Assembly: GCA_030867875.1 (NCBI GenBank)
Contig: JAOWCC010000577.1
Location: 85,541,740 to 85,605,739, forward strand
DNA: 64,000 nucleotides
Source of the DNA: Actinernus sp. WN-2022
Lineage: Eukaryota; Cnidaria; Anthozoa; Actiniaria; Actinernidae
Direction of reading: 5' to 3'
A model generated the notes under the pieces. It was not told the origin of the DNA. It saw only the letters and a list, made by a program, of their open reading frames with translations, and ran no database searches. The translations under genes and the position numbers were made by a program. This document shows positions 16,003 through 27,046 of this stretch, piece by piece (position 1 is the first letter of the stretch; each line of letters starts with the position of its first letter).

Positions 16003-17349
16003 GGTTCTGCCAAGTTTTGTAGTGGCTACTTTAAAGGGGCACTGTCAATCAAATTGAAACTTCGAATTTCTTCAAAACAAAACTACAGAAATGACACCCA
16101 GAGATAGAAGAGAAATACCATGTGAATGCCTTGATATGCTTTACAAACGTTTTCGATTGAGGATGGTAAAGATTAAAGTTGATTACAAAATCTTATTCTA
16201 GAAACTTGATTTCGGTTACAGTGAACCAATTTCAAATTGCTCTAATTTTCTCTAAAAAGTAGTATTTTCATCCACTCGAATCTTTGCCATCCTTCATCAA
16301 AATTGTCTCAAATTTTCGTCAGAATGATTTGGAAAGCATACTCTGCTAATCTGAGTAGTTATTGTTGTCTTTCATCGTGCGAAAGTGTACCATTTGGGGG
16401 TTGAAAGTGCCCATTTAAGGAGTTATTTGACTGAGGGAAGTGAAGGAAAAATTAATTTAGAAATACTCTCCTCATTTATAGTAAAATTTGTTTTCCAGTT
16501 AGCTCTGTACATATTTCACAGTTTACAACTCATTTGTATACCCTTGGTATTTTAAGCCATGGTTATCTATGGGTGCTGAGCATTTAAACCCACATTCCAA
16601 ATATGGAATTGTTATGAAGGATTTTTGTACGCAACTTATAATAGCTTTGATATTACAAGGAAATAACATACAATCCTTGTTACTTAGTTAAAATTCAAGT
16701 GTCTTGATCAGTGTTTTTATCAGTGTTTGAACTAACCAGAGCGATCTTGATCTGGTATTTCATTGGGTATCAAGATTCATCCACCTAACCAAAATGTGAT
16801 GACCCGAATGTCTTTCTAGCTTGCACGCAGTGTACACATCATATAGCCATGGCTACACATGAATAGAAGTGAAGGAAAATATGAACATAATATATATATA
16901 TTTAGGCAAGCCTAAAAGCGAGCTCCTGGCCAATGATTTGAACTGAGGGAACGACCCGAAAGAAACGATAAATCATATAAAGAAAACAAAGATAAAAACA
17001 CAAAATAACTGGTAGAGTGAAGGGAAATCATTTAGAAAAACAAAATAGAAGAAAAAAGAAAACGGAAAATGAAAATAAAAAAGGTGTTGAATTGCACGCG
17101 CATATGTAACGGAAAATGTAATGCTTGTGTGCAGATGTAATAAATACTGCACGTACACGCATATGTATAACAGAAAAGGTGACGGCATACAACAGAAAGA
17201 AAATGCATGACGCGTGCACGTGCAGATGTAACGGAATTGAATATTTTACGCTTTACCACAGGCTAACCGCAGGAGTTCTGGGTGGCTATACACCATCTTG
17301 ATGGAGGGCAATGCACTGTGGGTGGACGGTCGCGAACATAGGTAGGTCA
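16003..17349. other. Spacer between elements A and B
   Basis: Holds the MITE at 16031-16418. Beyond it the sequence is AT-rich with no gene I can support. Imperfect short repeats of the form CGCATATGTAACGGAAAA occur between about 17090 and 17240. Confidence 0.5.
16031..16418. repeat. MITE family 1, copy a
   Basis: Ends are imperfect inverted repeats (TTAAAGGGGCACTGTCAATC and GGTTGAAAGTGCCCATTTAA). Internal sequence matches copies at 31270-32502 and 50782-51167, including GAGGATGGTAAAGATTAAAG and the CTTTCATCGTG stretch. Non-coding. Confidence 0.8.
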
Positions 17350-17432
17350 ATGCTTGAACGAGGCCCATCATCACTACACTGTTGAAGCGAAAATGGCCCT
17401 CAACTTATCCAAGAGGCCGACGGCCTCCTTGG

Positions 17433-18113
17433 TCAAACGATTACTGTTGTTACTCGCTCGATTGGACGCTGAAAGTAGATCAAGACGTTCACAGTCCATC
17501 CCGTCCCCACCTTGCAGCCCTTTGCCTCATGAGTGGTGGACTTCTCCAAGAGCTTACGGTATATCAAAATGGCCTCCTTGGTATACATCTTATTGGGGTC
17601 GTACCCATTGGTCAGTATATCGAGCGTCAATTTGTCCGCCTTGCGTGACAGGACCTTATTCTCCTGACTGTCTTTGGCTTCCACCCGCCCCAACATTAAC
17701 CCATTATACAGGGTCAACATAGATGCCACCTAACTAGAGTTAGAGTCGAGCTTTGATATATCGAACTCCGCAACGGTGCATGAGGTCGGGATAGAGCTCA
17801 GATTCGTCGACGCAGGTGTGGTCGGAACCAAATGTGCGACTGGAACGGTGGGTTCCAAGTTCAAGGGTGCAATGGGAGCCACAGGTGCGGCTGGAAGTGA
17901 GCTCAGACTCGTTGACGCAGGTGTAGTCGGAACCACAGATATGACTGAGGCGATAGGTGGAGGGCTGATTAATACGGTCGGGGTCGTGGGGTTGGCCGGA
18001 ACGGTCTTATGTTGGCCAACCTTGCTTTGAGGACGTTCCTGTTCTCCAGAAACCTGTCGATCCACTCCTTCTTTTCCTCGACCGACTCAATCGTTTGGGA
18101 CGGCATCTACAGT
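17433..18113 (-). pseudogene. Unassigned broken gene of element B
   Basis: A minus-strand frame from an ATG near 18105-18113 (MPSQTIESVEEKKEWIDRFL) shifts into a Pro/Thr/Ala/Val-rich stretch with internal repeats (VVPTTPAST / LVPTTPAST). After an in-frame TAG at 17730-17732 it continues into VLSRKADKLTLDILTNGYDP. One degraded gene is likely. I do not recognise the family; a structural or DNA-binding protein with a low-complexity linker is possible. Confidence 0.4.
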
Positions 18114-18114
18114 A

Positions 18115-18620
18115 TGCCTCCAAGGGGCTCCAAAGGTGTGAAGGGTGACGCTGTGGATAGACTCATCCGTTAACTACCCAGTCGCCAAAAAGATAATCCA
18201 CTTGGCACCACCAACCGTAGCTAAGGATGCGACCACTACGGCCTACATAGACGTCGCCATTAGAACTTCGTTGGGCAAAACATTTTTGGGAAGGTGTTTT
18301 GAGGTACCAACGTACAACACTCATTAGGAGTGTGGGTCGATACTCCTCTGGTAGTCGCGAGTACTGGGACCACGTTTGAACCAGGTCGTTACCTAATTAG
18401 CAGCCACGTCGTTGTGTCGTCGAACAAGAGCTCAGGCAACATCGGGTTTAGGATCGTAACCTCTGGCACGGAGCGCTAGGTTCTCTGATGTAGCCGAACG
18501 AATAAGAAGACCGTTAATATGTTTGCGTCCGGAATTCCGGACGCAAGCGCTGATTGGTCAAGGGTCTTAGATCTTTCTGACACCCTCACTCATTGGCAAA
18601 TAATCTGCATCGTGGTCTTC
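18115..18620. other. Unassigned part of element B with a perfect 24-bp palindrome
   Basis: No convincing gene. 18523-18546 reads TTGCGTCCGG...ACGCAA as an exact palindrome around GGAATTCC; TTGCGTCC recurs near 21899. It could mark an internal junction. Confidence 0.4.
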
Positions 18621-18633
18621 ACGTGCACAGGAC

Positions 18634-19085
18634 GTGACGTTTATCACGCCACTTCGAACGTTTATGATCGAGCTAAAACAATTTTCTTTCTTTCTTGAAG
18701 CTGCTCTTGCGATAACAGAAACGATCCGTTCGAAGTTTCCTGAGATCGACAGATTAAAACAAGAACAAGTAAATGCAATACTGCAATCATCTCAAAGAAA
18801 GATGTATTTACGGTACTCCCGACCGGTTTTGGAAAGTCATTAATCTTCCAGATGATTCACAATGTTTGTACTCGCTTGTCTACTCGTTAGAAGTACCAGA
18901 CACATCCACTTTTGCTTCTGATCTGCCCTTTGGTATCCCTCGTTGATTCCCACACAAGCAACTTAATTCACGTGGAATATCTGCAGCTTGTTTGTCTAGA
19001 GTCAGTGGACGAGAAAGGGTATCAAAAGCGGAACGCTCTTTGGTACTTGTTGACAACAGTAATAATCTATTACTTTCAATTAAAT
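18634..19085 (+). pseudogene. RecQ-family DNA helicase fragment
   Basis: Broken frames give FPEIDRLKQEQVNAIL, then after a shift KDVFTVLPTGFGKSLIFQMI (a Walker A region with TGFGKS), and further on LICPLVSLVDSH. This is the start of a RecQ-like helicase ATPase domain, with stops and shifts between pieces and no downstream domains. Composition is more AT-rich than the surrounding Polinton block. Probably a transposed or processed fragment, not part of the Polinton. Confidence 0.68.
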
Positions 19086-19200
19086 TTCGATTGTTCATTT
19101 GAAAATTTGATACACTTACATATCAACCCATACTGAAATATCACGACACACACGACTGATACGATTGTAATTACCTCGTTTTTTTATTGGCTTAGATTGT

Positions 19201-19818
19201 GTGCTAAACAAGGTGGTATTGGCGAAAAGGTCGGGGTTAGGTACCCAGCTACAGTTCTCCAAGACGCAAATGTCCAAGCAAGGGGCTAACATAGCCAACC
19301 TACTCAAGTTGGCGGCCCCCTTTGTCCTGAAGGTCTTACCACAAGTAGAACTCGCCACGGCAAGTGCCGGGATAAACAAGGCCATCATGGTGAAGAGGGG
19401 GAGTGGGGCTCGGCCGCTTCGTTCACACTCCGTTCTCCCTCCATACACCTCCGTTCTCCCTCCATACACCCCCGTCTCACTCAACTTGAGCAAGGGGACA
19501 GACGTGACGATCCACGTCGTACCCGAGACTGGCCTCGACAAGCTGAAGGTGACGTCCACCCAATTCAAGAAGCTGACAAAGGGTAAGCCGGTCAACATCA
19601 AGCTGTCAAAGATCCAACTGTCTAAACATGGTGAGCTCCTCGGCGCATTGGCGGCAATAGTATTTTCCCAACTGTTGGGAAGCATCTTCGGGAAGGCGGT
19701 AGGTGGTGGTCATGTGAGTGACAAGAAGCGCTACGAAGCAATCAAGTGGGCCAGGGCGCCAGTTGGCCCCATTGGAATGGGGTTGGTGCTGCCTGGCACC
19801 CGGGTTAAAAGACCTTGA
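19201..19818 (+). pseudogene. pX-like hydrophobic Polinton protein of element B
   Basis: A 205-residue open frame with LSK-type repeats (VNIKLSKIQLSKHGELLGAL), Gly/Leu-rich hydrophobic stretches and a GGGHVSDKKRYE tail. This matches the membrane-active pX-like protein that precedes the protease in Hydra-type Polintons. A short duplication (VLPPYTSVLPPYTP) is visible. The frame is open here, but the downstream protease is broken and no promoter is evident. The start codon is uncertain (GTG in frame at 19201). Confidence 0.65.
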
Positions 19819-19825
19819 AGCCCTT

Positions 19826-20190
19826 AGGCAACGGTGAGATACATGAGATCCTGTCCGGTGTGGCCGGGTACCAAGGCACATTCAGCAAGGCCATGCCAAA
19901 TGTACTCACGGGTAGTGCCATCATCAGCCTCCAAGACTACTTCGATGGGGATGGGACTCACTGGGTCGCTGTCTTCAACGGTGGAACCGATTGAGATCCT
20001 GATGTTTTTGAGATCTACAGATAAGGTCGTACGTCCCCTTCAATGACTCACAGATCCAAGACACGAGCTCCATCATGTGTAGGCACTACTGCTGTTGGTA
20101 AATCCTTGAGAGGTCCAAAGGTCGGAAGGCCGTCGACCTGCTCTTGCCTTCCACTTATACCCCGGCAAGTGCAACGAAATGTTCATCAGG
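19826..20190 (+). pseudogene. Adenain-like cysteine protease remnant
   Basis: After the pX frame, a shifted frame reads IISLQDYFDGDGTHWVAVF, with the catalytic His codon at 19959-19961. In a third frame, NDSQIQDTSSIMCRHYC carries the expected Gln and the nucleophile Cys (20078-20080). The spacing and order His...Gln...Cys fit the adenovirus-type maturation protease of Polintons. At least two stops and one frame shift break it. Confidence 0.72.
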
Positions 20191-20199
20191 ACGTTTGCA

Positions 20200-20720
20200 A
20201 AAACTCTTGGGTAGCTAGGTGCATGTCTTACGTCGTGGGGACGGAAAGGCACGTCCAACTCAAGAACGGCCGTTGGACCATGGTGTGCAAGTGTGCTTGT
20301 GGTGAGGACAAGTACAAGTTCATCTCCAAGGGACTGGCCATGGGGTGCAAGTCCAAGTGCGTGTGTGGCACGAAGCGGGGTGGGAAAATGGACGTCCACA
20401 AGCTGATAGGTAGGTTGCCCAAACTCAAGGCTGGGTGGACCTTAAAGGAGTACAGATACGCGAGCCCTTACAACCCCCTCAGTGATGAGCAAGTGGAGCA
20501 TGACTCTGTACTGGAAGCACCGTTGCCGTCTCCATGCAGCATGACGTCGACTACTCGACTCGGCCTGCAAGAGAAGGGCAGACGTCAAGATGGTGAAGAG
20601 CCTCGACTCAATCGCTATGGGCCAAAGGCAGTGGGACCACACACTTGCAAGGAACCTCATCACCTCAAATCAGAAGGGGGCTTGGTCAACGTTGGTCACG
20701 TTCTCCTTCATGTGACGGAA
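20200..20720 (+). pseudogene. Zinc-motif plus phospholipase-A2-like protein remnant
   Basis: Begins with a short Cys-containing segment (NGRWTMVCKCACGEDKYKFI), then KLKAGWTLKEYRYASPYNPL. In another frame it continues with SMQHDVDYS (HDVDY codons at 20540-20554), and then DVKMVKSLDSIAMG and WDHTLARNLI. A PYNPL loop followed by an HDxxY helix is the layout of parvovirus-type phospholipase A2 domains, which some Polinton and adintovirus relatives carry for membrane escape. Frame shifts make it non-functional. Confidence 0.6.
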
Positions 20721-20879
20721 TTGCTAAAGTCGAATGGCCATGACGGTCTTCCTCTATTCCTCGGCCTTTGACGGCCGATGTCTCCTCATCCGAAGAGGCA
20801 TCCTCAACGGCCGATGCCTCCCCATCTGAATATACCTCCGAGACTTGTGCCTTTTGATTTGGTGCCTTTCGACTCGGTG

Positions 20880-23345
20880 CCAAGTAGTGTCCATGGGCCA
20901 GGGTATGGACATCCTCCTCCAAGATGGCCCGCTTGTCGTTACCCGAGGACAGCGCGAACTTGTTCACCTTTTTCGTCAACAGCTCATGTCGGCCGCTCCT
21001 GATCAACTACATAGAGCGGTGCTGGCTCAAGCCGCTTAAGAGGCACTACCGGTAGTCATCAAGGATGATGATCGACTTGACCACAGCCCTCTTTACCCCC
21101 TTTTTCTTACCGTCGCCGACACCCTCGGTGTGGTATGCGTACAACTTCGCCCTCGGTAATTGTCCTGCCGGCCACCTCATCCTTGAACTTACCAAGGACC
21201 TTGTTTGTCCCGGTCAGCATGCCCGAGGGGTGGTCCTTGAGAAAGTTGGAGGTGTCGTAGTATGCCATCACGTCGGGGCGTGTCCCTGTAAAAGTCCGTG
21301 TCGGTGAAGAGTAAGGTCCTCTTACCGTACTTTGCCTTGATATAGCCATAGTGGAAGACGTACATCGTTGTCTTCGACAAGTCCAAGATAGCTTGACCGA
21401 GGTAGACCAGCTTGTTAAAGTACAACTGCATCTTACTGATGTGAACCGCCACCAGGTCCTCTAAGATGGTCCTCTTCTCGTAGTTGGGCCTTTGCACCAA
21501 CTTGTTTGCCTCCACCACGGAGGTCACCAGCCTGATGTCCACACGATGGCGGATGTTCTCTATTGTCTTCCCAAAGTCACTGTTATTCATCAGTTTGAAG
21601 AACTCTCGTTCGATTCGAAGTCCGACTTCGCTGCCGTCCTCAGCCGGGTGTTGATGGCAATGTAGGTGGTCAATCACGCCTTCTCGACGGTGGTCCATGG
21701 TCACCTCAAGCCCTATGGCCACACACTGCTTGAGGGCCTCGTGGTGTATGATGTATTTGCCCTTGTTACGGAGGTTGGGGACGAGCTTCTACATCGTCGG
21801 GAAGGATACATGGGCGTTTCTCCCATTCCTCGATCTCGTCATCCACGCGAAGCCGTGGGTTGGAAGTGGCCGACTCATCGCATAACCATATAAGTTGTTT
21901 GCGTCCAGTTACTCAATGTACTTGGTCTGCTTGTTGGGGTTGTACCCCTTCATGTAGGGGTTGTTGGCCGCGTCCCACGCCAACCCCGGCGCTGTGAAGT
22001 ACCAAGCTGGTTCGAGACCGTAGTTATCTCGGCAGACGGCCCTAAAGTTCTCAGACGTCTGCGAGTAGAAGGAAGTCCGACTTGAGATACAAGTCATGGT
22101 AGTCCCTCATTGTTCGCATGTCAAACTTGTCCCACGCGGTCTTGGCATGCTCGTAATATTCGACTGAAACGTCGGGCCTGTTCAGTCGTGAATGAAAGGC
22201 TTCAATGCGTGGCAGCTCCGTCTTCCCCAACTTAGCCAGACCATCCACGTGGTCGTAGGGGTGAACCCTCTTCCTCATGAGTAGATGGGTCATGTCCCCA
22301 AAGTACCCATTCATTTGGGGGATGTTCACGTCGGTGGGTTCCTGGCACTTCTTCCCACCACAACAACCCCCGCACTCACCACACTTATCAGTGTTCTCCA
22401 CCAACCGGGCAAGTCCGGCCGCCATGAATTTGAAGCTGTTGATAAACTGCAGCTTCCAGCGCACCTCTATCTCCTTGTCCTTCTTCTCGTCGAAGAATGT
22501 GTCCACCACCATATACTTGACGAAGTGGATGTATTTATCCTCATTGTTGGGGATGTACTCGACCTTCGCCTTTGAGACGCCCAAATTCCTTAGTGAGCAT
22601 CGTGCCCAGACAAGTTGTGGAAGTTGTCAAAGTCGGCGTATAGAACGAATGGAACCTTCATTCCCCTGACGTGGTTCTTAAACGCCAGGTCGCTGCCCTC
22701 CTCCGGCATGTCGATCCTCAGTCTTCTCATTAGAGCAGTAATCGAGGTGCACTTTGAGTGCCCCTTTGCTCGTGAACGAATTGAGGCAGCGAAGGCAATA
22801 GTCTCTTATGCTCATGCTCGTCCCTTTGAGATGTGGAGTCGACTCATGCTCTTGTTCCAGCAGTTAGTGCTGGACCTCACCGTCAGCAATGAAGAGGTTC
22901 ACCACCTTCCCGGAGGACTTCGAGATCCTCAGGGAGTAAACCCCACCCTCGCACCCAAAGACATTCACCCCGATGTCATGATTCATCCTCTCAAAAAGGA
23001 AAATGTCCTTCAGCTTCATTGAAAAGGTAGGCAATACCCTCCCAATTGAGCATTGAGGCATTTGCCCGCATCTCCACGTTCAACCTCTGTGCATCCTTCA
23101 TGCGGGGAAAGATGGCAAACCTCACTGCCCACTTGAAGCATTCAATGTCATCATTCTTGACATTGATAATGGCCTTGTCTACCAAGATCTAGGGCAGTGG
23201 GATGTGGGAGGAGGCCATAGAGGGGTGGAACTTGTCGACGCTAATGTCGAGCCTTAAGACCTTGTCAGATATCCACCCGGTCCTCCTCGTCTCGAACTCC
23301 TTCACGAGGGCTTTGATCTTTGGAATGGCCCCATCGTAAATACGT
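20880..23345 (-). pseudogene. polB: DNA polymerase B remnant of element B
   Basis: Minus-strand pieces lie in the expected order. Near 23200-23340 is the N-terminal region, then VINVKNDDIECFKW, then INVFGCEGGVYSLRISKS-like sequence (about 22920-22970). HPYDHVDGLAKLGKTELPRI and YHDLYLKSDFLLLADV (22051-22290) cover the exo III area, followed by FRAVCRDNYGL...AWYFTAPGLAWDA (about 21950-22050). KLMNNSDFGKTIENIRHRV (about 21530-21590) is motif B, LLFTDTDF (near 21305) is motif C, and NKFALSSGNDKRAILE with HTLAHGHY (20884-21006) is the C-terminus. Multiple frame shifts and stops are present. It differs clearly from the element A polymerase, so B belongs to a separate lineage. Confidence 0.85.
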
Positions 23346-23639
23346 CAACACGGCAACGTTGGAGAAAATTATTGTTTGTGTTCTAGACTACTAACAAATT
23401 CGTAGGCCGGGAATATTTTGCCATAGTATTTTCGGTTGACGCGATTTCCACCTAGAAAATCCGAACAGCTAATAGCTTTCTAGAATAGGTCAAAAGACAT
23501 AGTAGGCGCCTTAAAATGGCTAGATGAGCTGCATACAACTGGTTTCAAACGAATTTCAAAAAGTACTCGTTGGGTGCCCTTGCTGTGTGCAACTTCGCCC
23601 AGTCCTCCACTCCCGGTAGAAGTCACAGGACAGCATCAA
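23346..23639. other. AT-rich gap in element B
   Basis: Roughly 23340-23570 is more AT-rich than its surroundings and has no coding sense I can support; it may be a small insertion. Confidence 0.35.
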
Positions 23640-24142
23640 TCATGCGTTAATACCCTTCTTCGGCTTCGGTGGTTCCGCCTTCCTTGGTGGTATCGGTGGG
23701 GGTGCAATCCCATGGTCGTGAATGTAATCCACCATGGCCGACCGAGCAAGGTTATCAACCCTGTGTCCACACAACTCCTTGGCCGACCCTGTACAGATTA
23801 TTAGTATAACAATCCAGATGGGACTGTTGGCATGGGACCTCAGTTGGAGGTACGTCATGCTTGCCATGGGGGTACTACGCCTTTGTAGCATCTCCACCAC
23901 TGCCGGCTCCTCCTTGCCTGGGAGGTGGTAGGTCTCGAAGAAACCACTTAGCGCCGTCTCCGACGCGATTGCCAGGCCAAATGGGTAGTCAACCTGACTG
24001 CCAGTGATCAATGCAATCAGCTCGGCCCTCTGAGCTTGGAGTACCACTTCAGACCCAGCCCTTTGGCGCGAGCCTCCAGCTCCTTGACGGTCAACACCTG
24101 GAGGTTTTGAGATTCGTCGTCGATGAAGTTCAAGACAGCCAT
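23640..24142 (-). pseudogene. SAP-like domain protein remnant
   Basis: From an ATG at 24140-24142 the frame gives LQVLTVKELEARAKGLGLKW and then, after a frame break, RAELIALIT. The LTVKEL...GL...KL.RAELI pattern is that of a SAP or Rho-N-like DNA-binding helix pair. The rest (EEPAVVEMLQRR..., then a PPPIPPRKAEPPKPKKG tail) is unassigned. Similar short N-terminal modules occur in several Polinton proteins. Confidence 0.45.
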
Positions 24143-25345
24143 CTTCGTCGTTGAAAGCGTTCGTTACATGTGGTCCATCAAACTTTTAAGACAATTTCCC
24201 AAACGACATGGGCGTGGCACATTCCATTATAGGGCGTGGTCGGTACCACTTGGCCGCACCTTCCTTCGGCGTGATAGACGACTTTGGCATCACGCGACGG
24301 AGGCCGATCGGCAATTTTGGCATCTCCGAAGATCCAAAAACCCGAGTGCGGGGGAATTTTCGATTCTCTCGTGTTCCGCGCGCTGGTGCACCGATCGGGC
24401 AGGCAAGAACATCTAGCAAAATTTCACTCATGCTATATGTATGGTGCTCCGCCTGCACGGGCCTTAGGCCCGCGCGGGAGCTCCACTAAAATTCAGCCGC
24501 GTATACGTAGCGTATCTCGAAAGTCCTCTGCCCTGTCCACTGCAGTACTAGGCACGTTTCACTTGTTGAAATGACCACAATAATTGTATGCAGCACAATA
24601 CCAGACAAACAATACTTCAGAATGATTTGTAAATACAGCCGGGTATAGTCTGAGAAACCATATCAAAAACTCGTCCTGCGAGTTTGCCCGTGGTATCAAA
24701 CCACCACGAAAGCAATAAATCTATCTAAAACTGCGGCCCCCCGAGATTCATTTGCTTTCTCGGTATTTTGATACCCCGGTCAAACACTTGGAACTCGTTT
24801 TTGATATAACTTCAAAGTGGCCTAGTTAACAAACATTTTCGACGTCCTTTTATCATTATATACGTGCTCTTGTAATGAAGATCTTTTGTTTTGGAAAAAC
24901 TTAATGTGAAGTTACTTAGAGGGGAACTTGAAACTAGTATCCGGAGAGCAAAGAAGTACTTTGATATAGGGCAGACTGGTCTCCGACTGCACCGCCCGAG
25001 ATGTCATCTTGGATGCAAACCTAGCCATCGTGCAGAATGGTCATATTCAAATGAGGCGCTCTTAATGTTGATGACTTCAGTTTTTAAGGTCGTATCCTAT
25101 TGGAATTCACTGATAAATAATTATATTGTTTGGTTGGGTAACCAATAACATTTCGGGTTGCAAAAAGTCCGCCCCACACAACAGAAAGATGCACAACAGA
25201 AGCGGAGCTAAGCGCTCGCCGTGTGGACCATTGTTGTTGCCTAACAATAAAGAATGTTCTTCCAAAGCCTCATTATAAGAAGAAGTACCATTTCTGCCTA
25301 TAAATTCAAAACCAACATTCATTTGCAGCCTCAAGTTAAATCTGG
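24143..25345. other. Unassigned stretch with a GC-rich patch
   Basis: 24180-24500 is GC-rich and contains a short inverted repeat (CGGGCCTTAGGCCCG). It may belong to element B or to another repeat. The remainder is AT-rich without a supportable gene. Confidence 0.4.
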
Positions 25346-25366
25346 GGGGGGGGGGGGGGGGGGGGA
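25346..25366. repeat. Poly-G run
   Basis: About 21 consecutive G. Exact length is uncertain in any assembly. Confidence 0.9.
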
Positions 25367-25390
25367 TTGGTAGATAGCAAACTTCACATA

Positions 25391-25800
25391 TGGAAAAACC
25401 ATGGAATTTCCAACATTAGTCTTTTTTCATAGTATGGAAATCCGAATTTCCATGTTATTTCGAATCCCATCATATTTCCATTGTTAGTTCCATGGTAGTT
25501 CCATGGTTGGACTGATTTTACTTGACCCGTGAAACATAAACTATTAGTTAGTGTGTAATACCAAGATAAACACAAAAGATAACAAAATAATTAAATGTAA
25601 GTGTGTAATACGCTACTATCTATTTCACGGGTTAAGTAAAATCATTCTCGTTACATGGTAGTTCCATTGGTAGTTCCATTGGTAGTTTCATGGTAGTTCC
25701 ATACTTTCAAAACATTGTAAAGTACGATATCATTGAAATTCGGATTTCCATACTACGATATGGAATAATACAATGTTGAAAATTTACAGCATTTTTCCAT
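25391..25800. repeat. Fold-back MITE with CCATGG-rich arms
   Basis: Outer arms rich in CATGGTAGTTCCATGG-like units, with GGAAATCCGAATTTCC opposite GGAAATCCG/CGGATTTCC at the far side. Inside, TTTTACTTGACCCGTGAAA (25516-25533) is inverted at 25623-25642. Non-coding. Confidence 0.7.
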
Positions 25801-26323
25801 ATTAATAAGGACATTGGTTGGTCTTCTCACTGTATTTTGGATTACAGGTAAAATATTTTCAGAAAAACGTTCACATCTAACACACTTTCTCCTCCCTTTC
25901 CGATGCAAAGGAAAACAATAACAAATTACACAATATTTGGATTTATTTATTGCATTTTTTTTCAGTAAAATACATGTATATTTAATAGCTATTCTTTGAT
26001 CTACTTCTTAAAGGTATAAGTGAGAAAGTATCAAAATGATAGAAACGTAGAAAACATGGAACCTAATACGTATATATCGGAAGAAAAGAATTGAATGTAA
26101 CTGAGGCGATTCAGATGACGTCATTGCTTACATTTTGTAAGAACTGCCACACATTCTTAGTAATTCTCAAAAACTTAAGTTCAACAGAATACTCCGACTC
26201 AAATGTTCACTGATTACCAAGTGTGACACTTGAAGCTCGGTTTGATTTAGGCAAAATGCAAACAATGACGTCATCTGAAATCTACCACATGTACTTCACA
26301 AACCTATCTTGGGCAATCCTTTT

Positions 26324-26432
26324 ATGTAGGACGACACGTTTTTTTAACCAAAAATACAATAGAATACAACACAATACAATTCAATACAACGCAACACAAT
26401 ACAATTTGGTAGCAATTCGTGTCGTCCTACAT
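26324..26432. repeat. Short MITE around an ATACA tandem repeat
   Basis: Perfect 15-bp inverted repeat (ATGTAGGACGACACG, 26324-26338 and 26418-26432) enclosing about 60 bp of AATACAACAC-like tandem sequence. Confidence 0.75.
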
Positions 26433-26483
26433 GAAGGGATGGCCCTATCTTGAATATACAATCTCGTACCGACCCGTTTCTTA

Positions 26484-26519
26484 CTGCGCATGCTCAATGA
26501 AAAAATTGAGCATGCGCAG
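26484..26519. repeat. Perfect 15-bp hairpin with NRF1-like core
   Basis: CTGCGCATGCTCAAT (26484-26498), 6-base loop, perfect complement to 26519. The GCGCATGC core resembles NRF1-type sites; no function shown. Confidence 0.8.
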
Positions 26520-26970
26520 AAAGAAACAAGGGGGTCTAGGTCATAACCGTGCATGCACATAGGCAATTTTTTGACAAAGGCACAGAGTAACTGCAATTGC
26601 CCTGCGACGTCATTTAACTACAACTACCAGAAATCTTTGTGCGAATTCTTGTTTCTCTAATTTAGACCATCGTTCTTGGAATCAGTCAAATGAGTTTAAA
26701 AATCTGAATAAAATGAAATGGGGCAGTTGTAAGTTGTAGTCAAATGACTTCATAGCAGAAATGTAGGAAATAGACTGATCAGTGTAAGTACTTGATCTGC
26801 ATCGTTAGAAAAAGAACGGACAGAAAATTTATTCCACGACTGAATGACGTTGTGATCGATCGTAGTGACAGACATTCTTGGATAAAATCTTATTTTTGAA
26901 CTTGTTTGTCAAAAGAGTAGAGTATTGGTGGTGTGCAACCCAATCTCCAGAGATTCAAATAACAAAGACG

Positions 26971-27046
26971 TGGCCGCCATGTTGGATGAACTGACAAGAG
27001 AAGCTAACGAGGAATCTTTTGTTATTGTCATCCAACATGGCGACCA
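26971..27046. repeat. Inverted repeat with GCCATGTTGGATGA arms
   Basis: About 19-bp arms (26971-26989 and 27028-27046) with one or two mismatches. CCAACATGGCG-type arms recur in the MITE at 32653-32838. Confidence 0.65.

Larger units (their letters stand above)
17350..24500. mobile_element. Degenerate Polinton element B, second lineage
   Basis: A GC-richer block containing decayed Polinton genes in a different order and sequence class from element A: pX-like, protease, zinc/PLA2-like (plus strand), DNA polymerase B and SAP-like protein (minus strand). All are broken by stops and frame shifts, and a RecQ-helicase fragment interrupts it. I found no clear TIRs or target duplication, so the limits are estimates. 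I did not find capsid, ATPase or integrase remnants. Confidence 0.8.

Noticed and set aside
17028..17259. Phe-rich minus-strand frames
   Set aside because: Low-complexity A/T sequence; no family, and overlapping frames are equally open.
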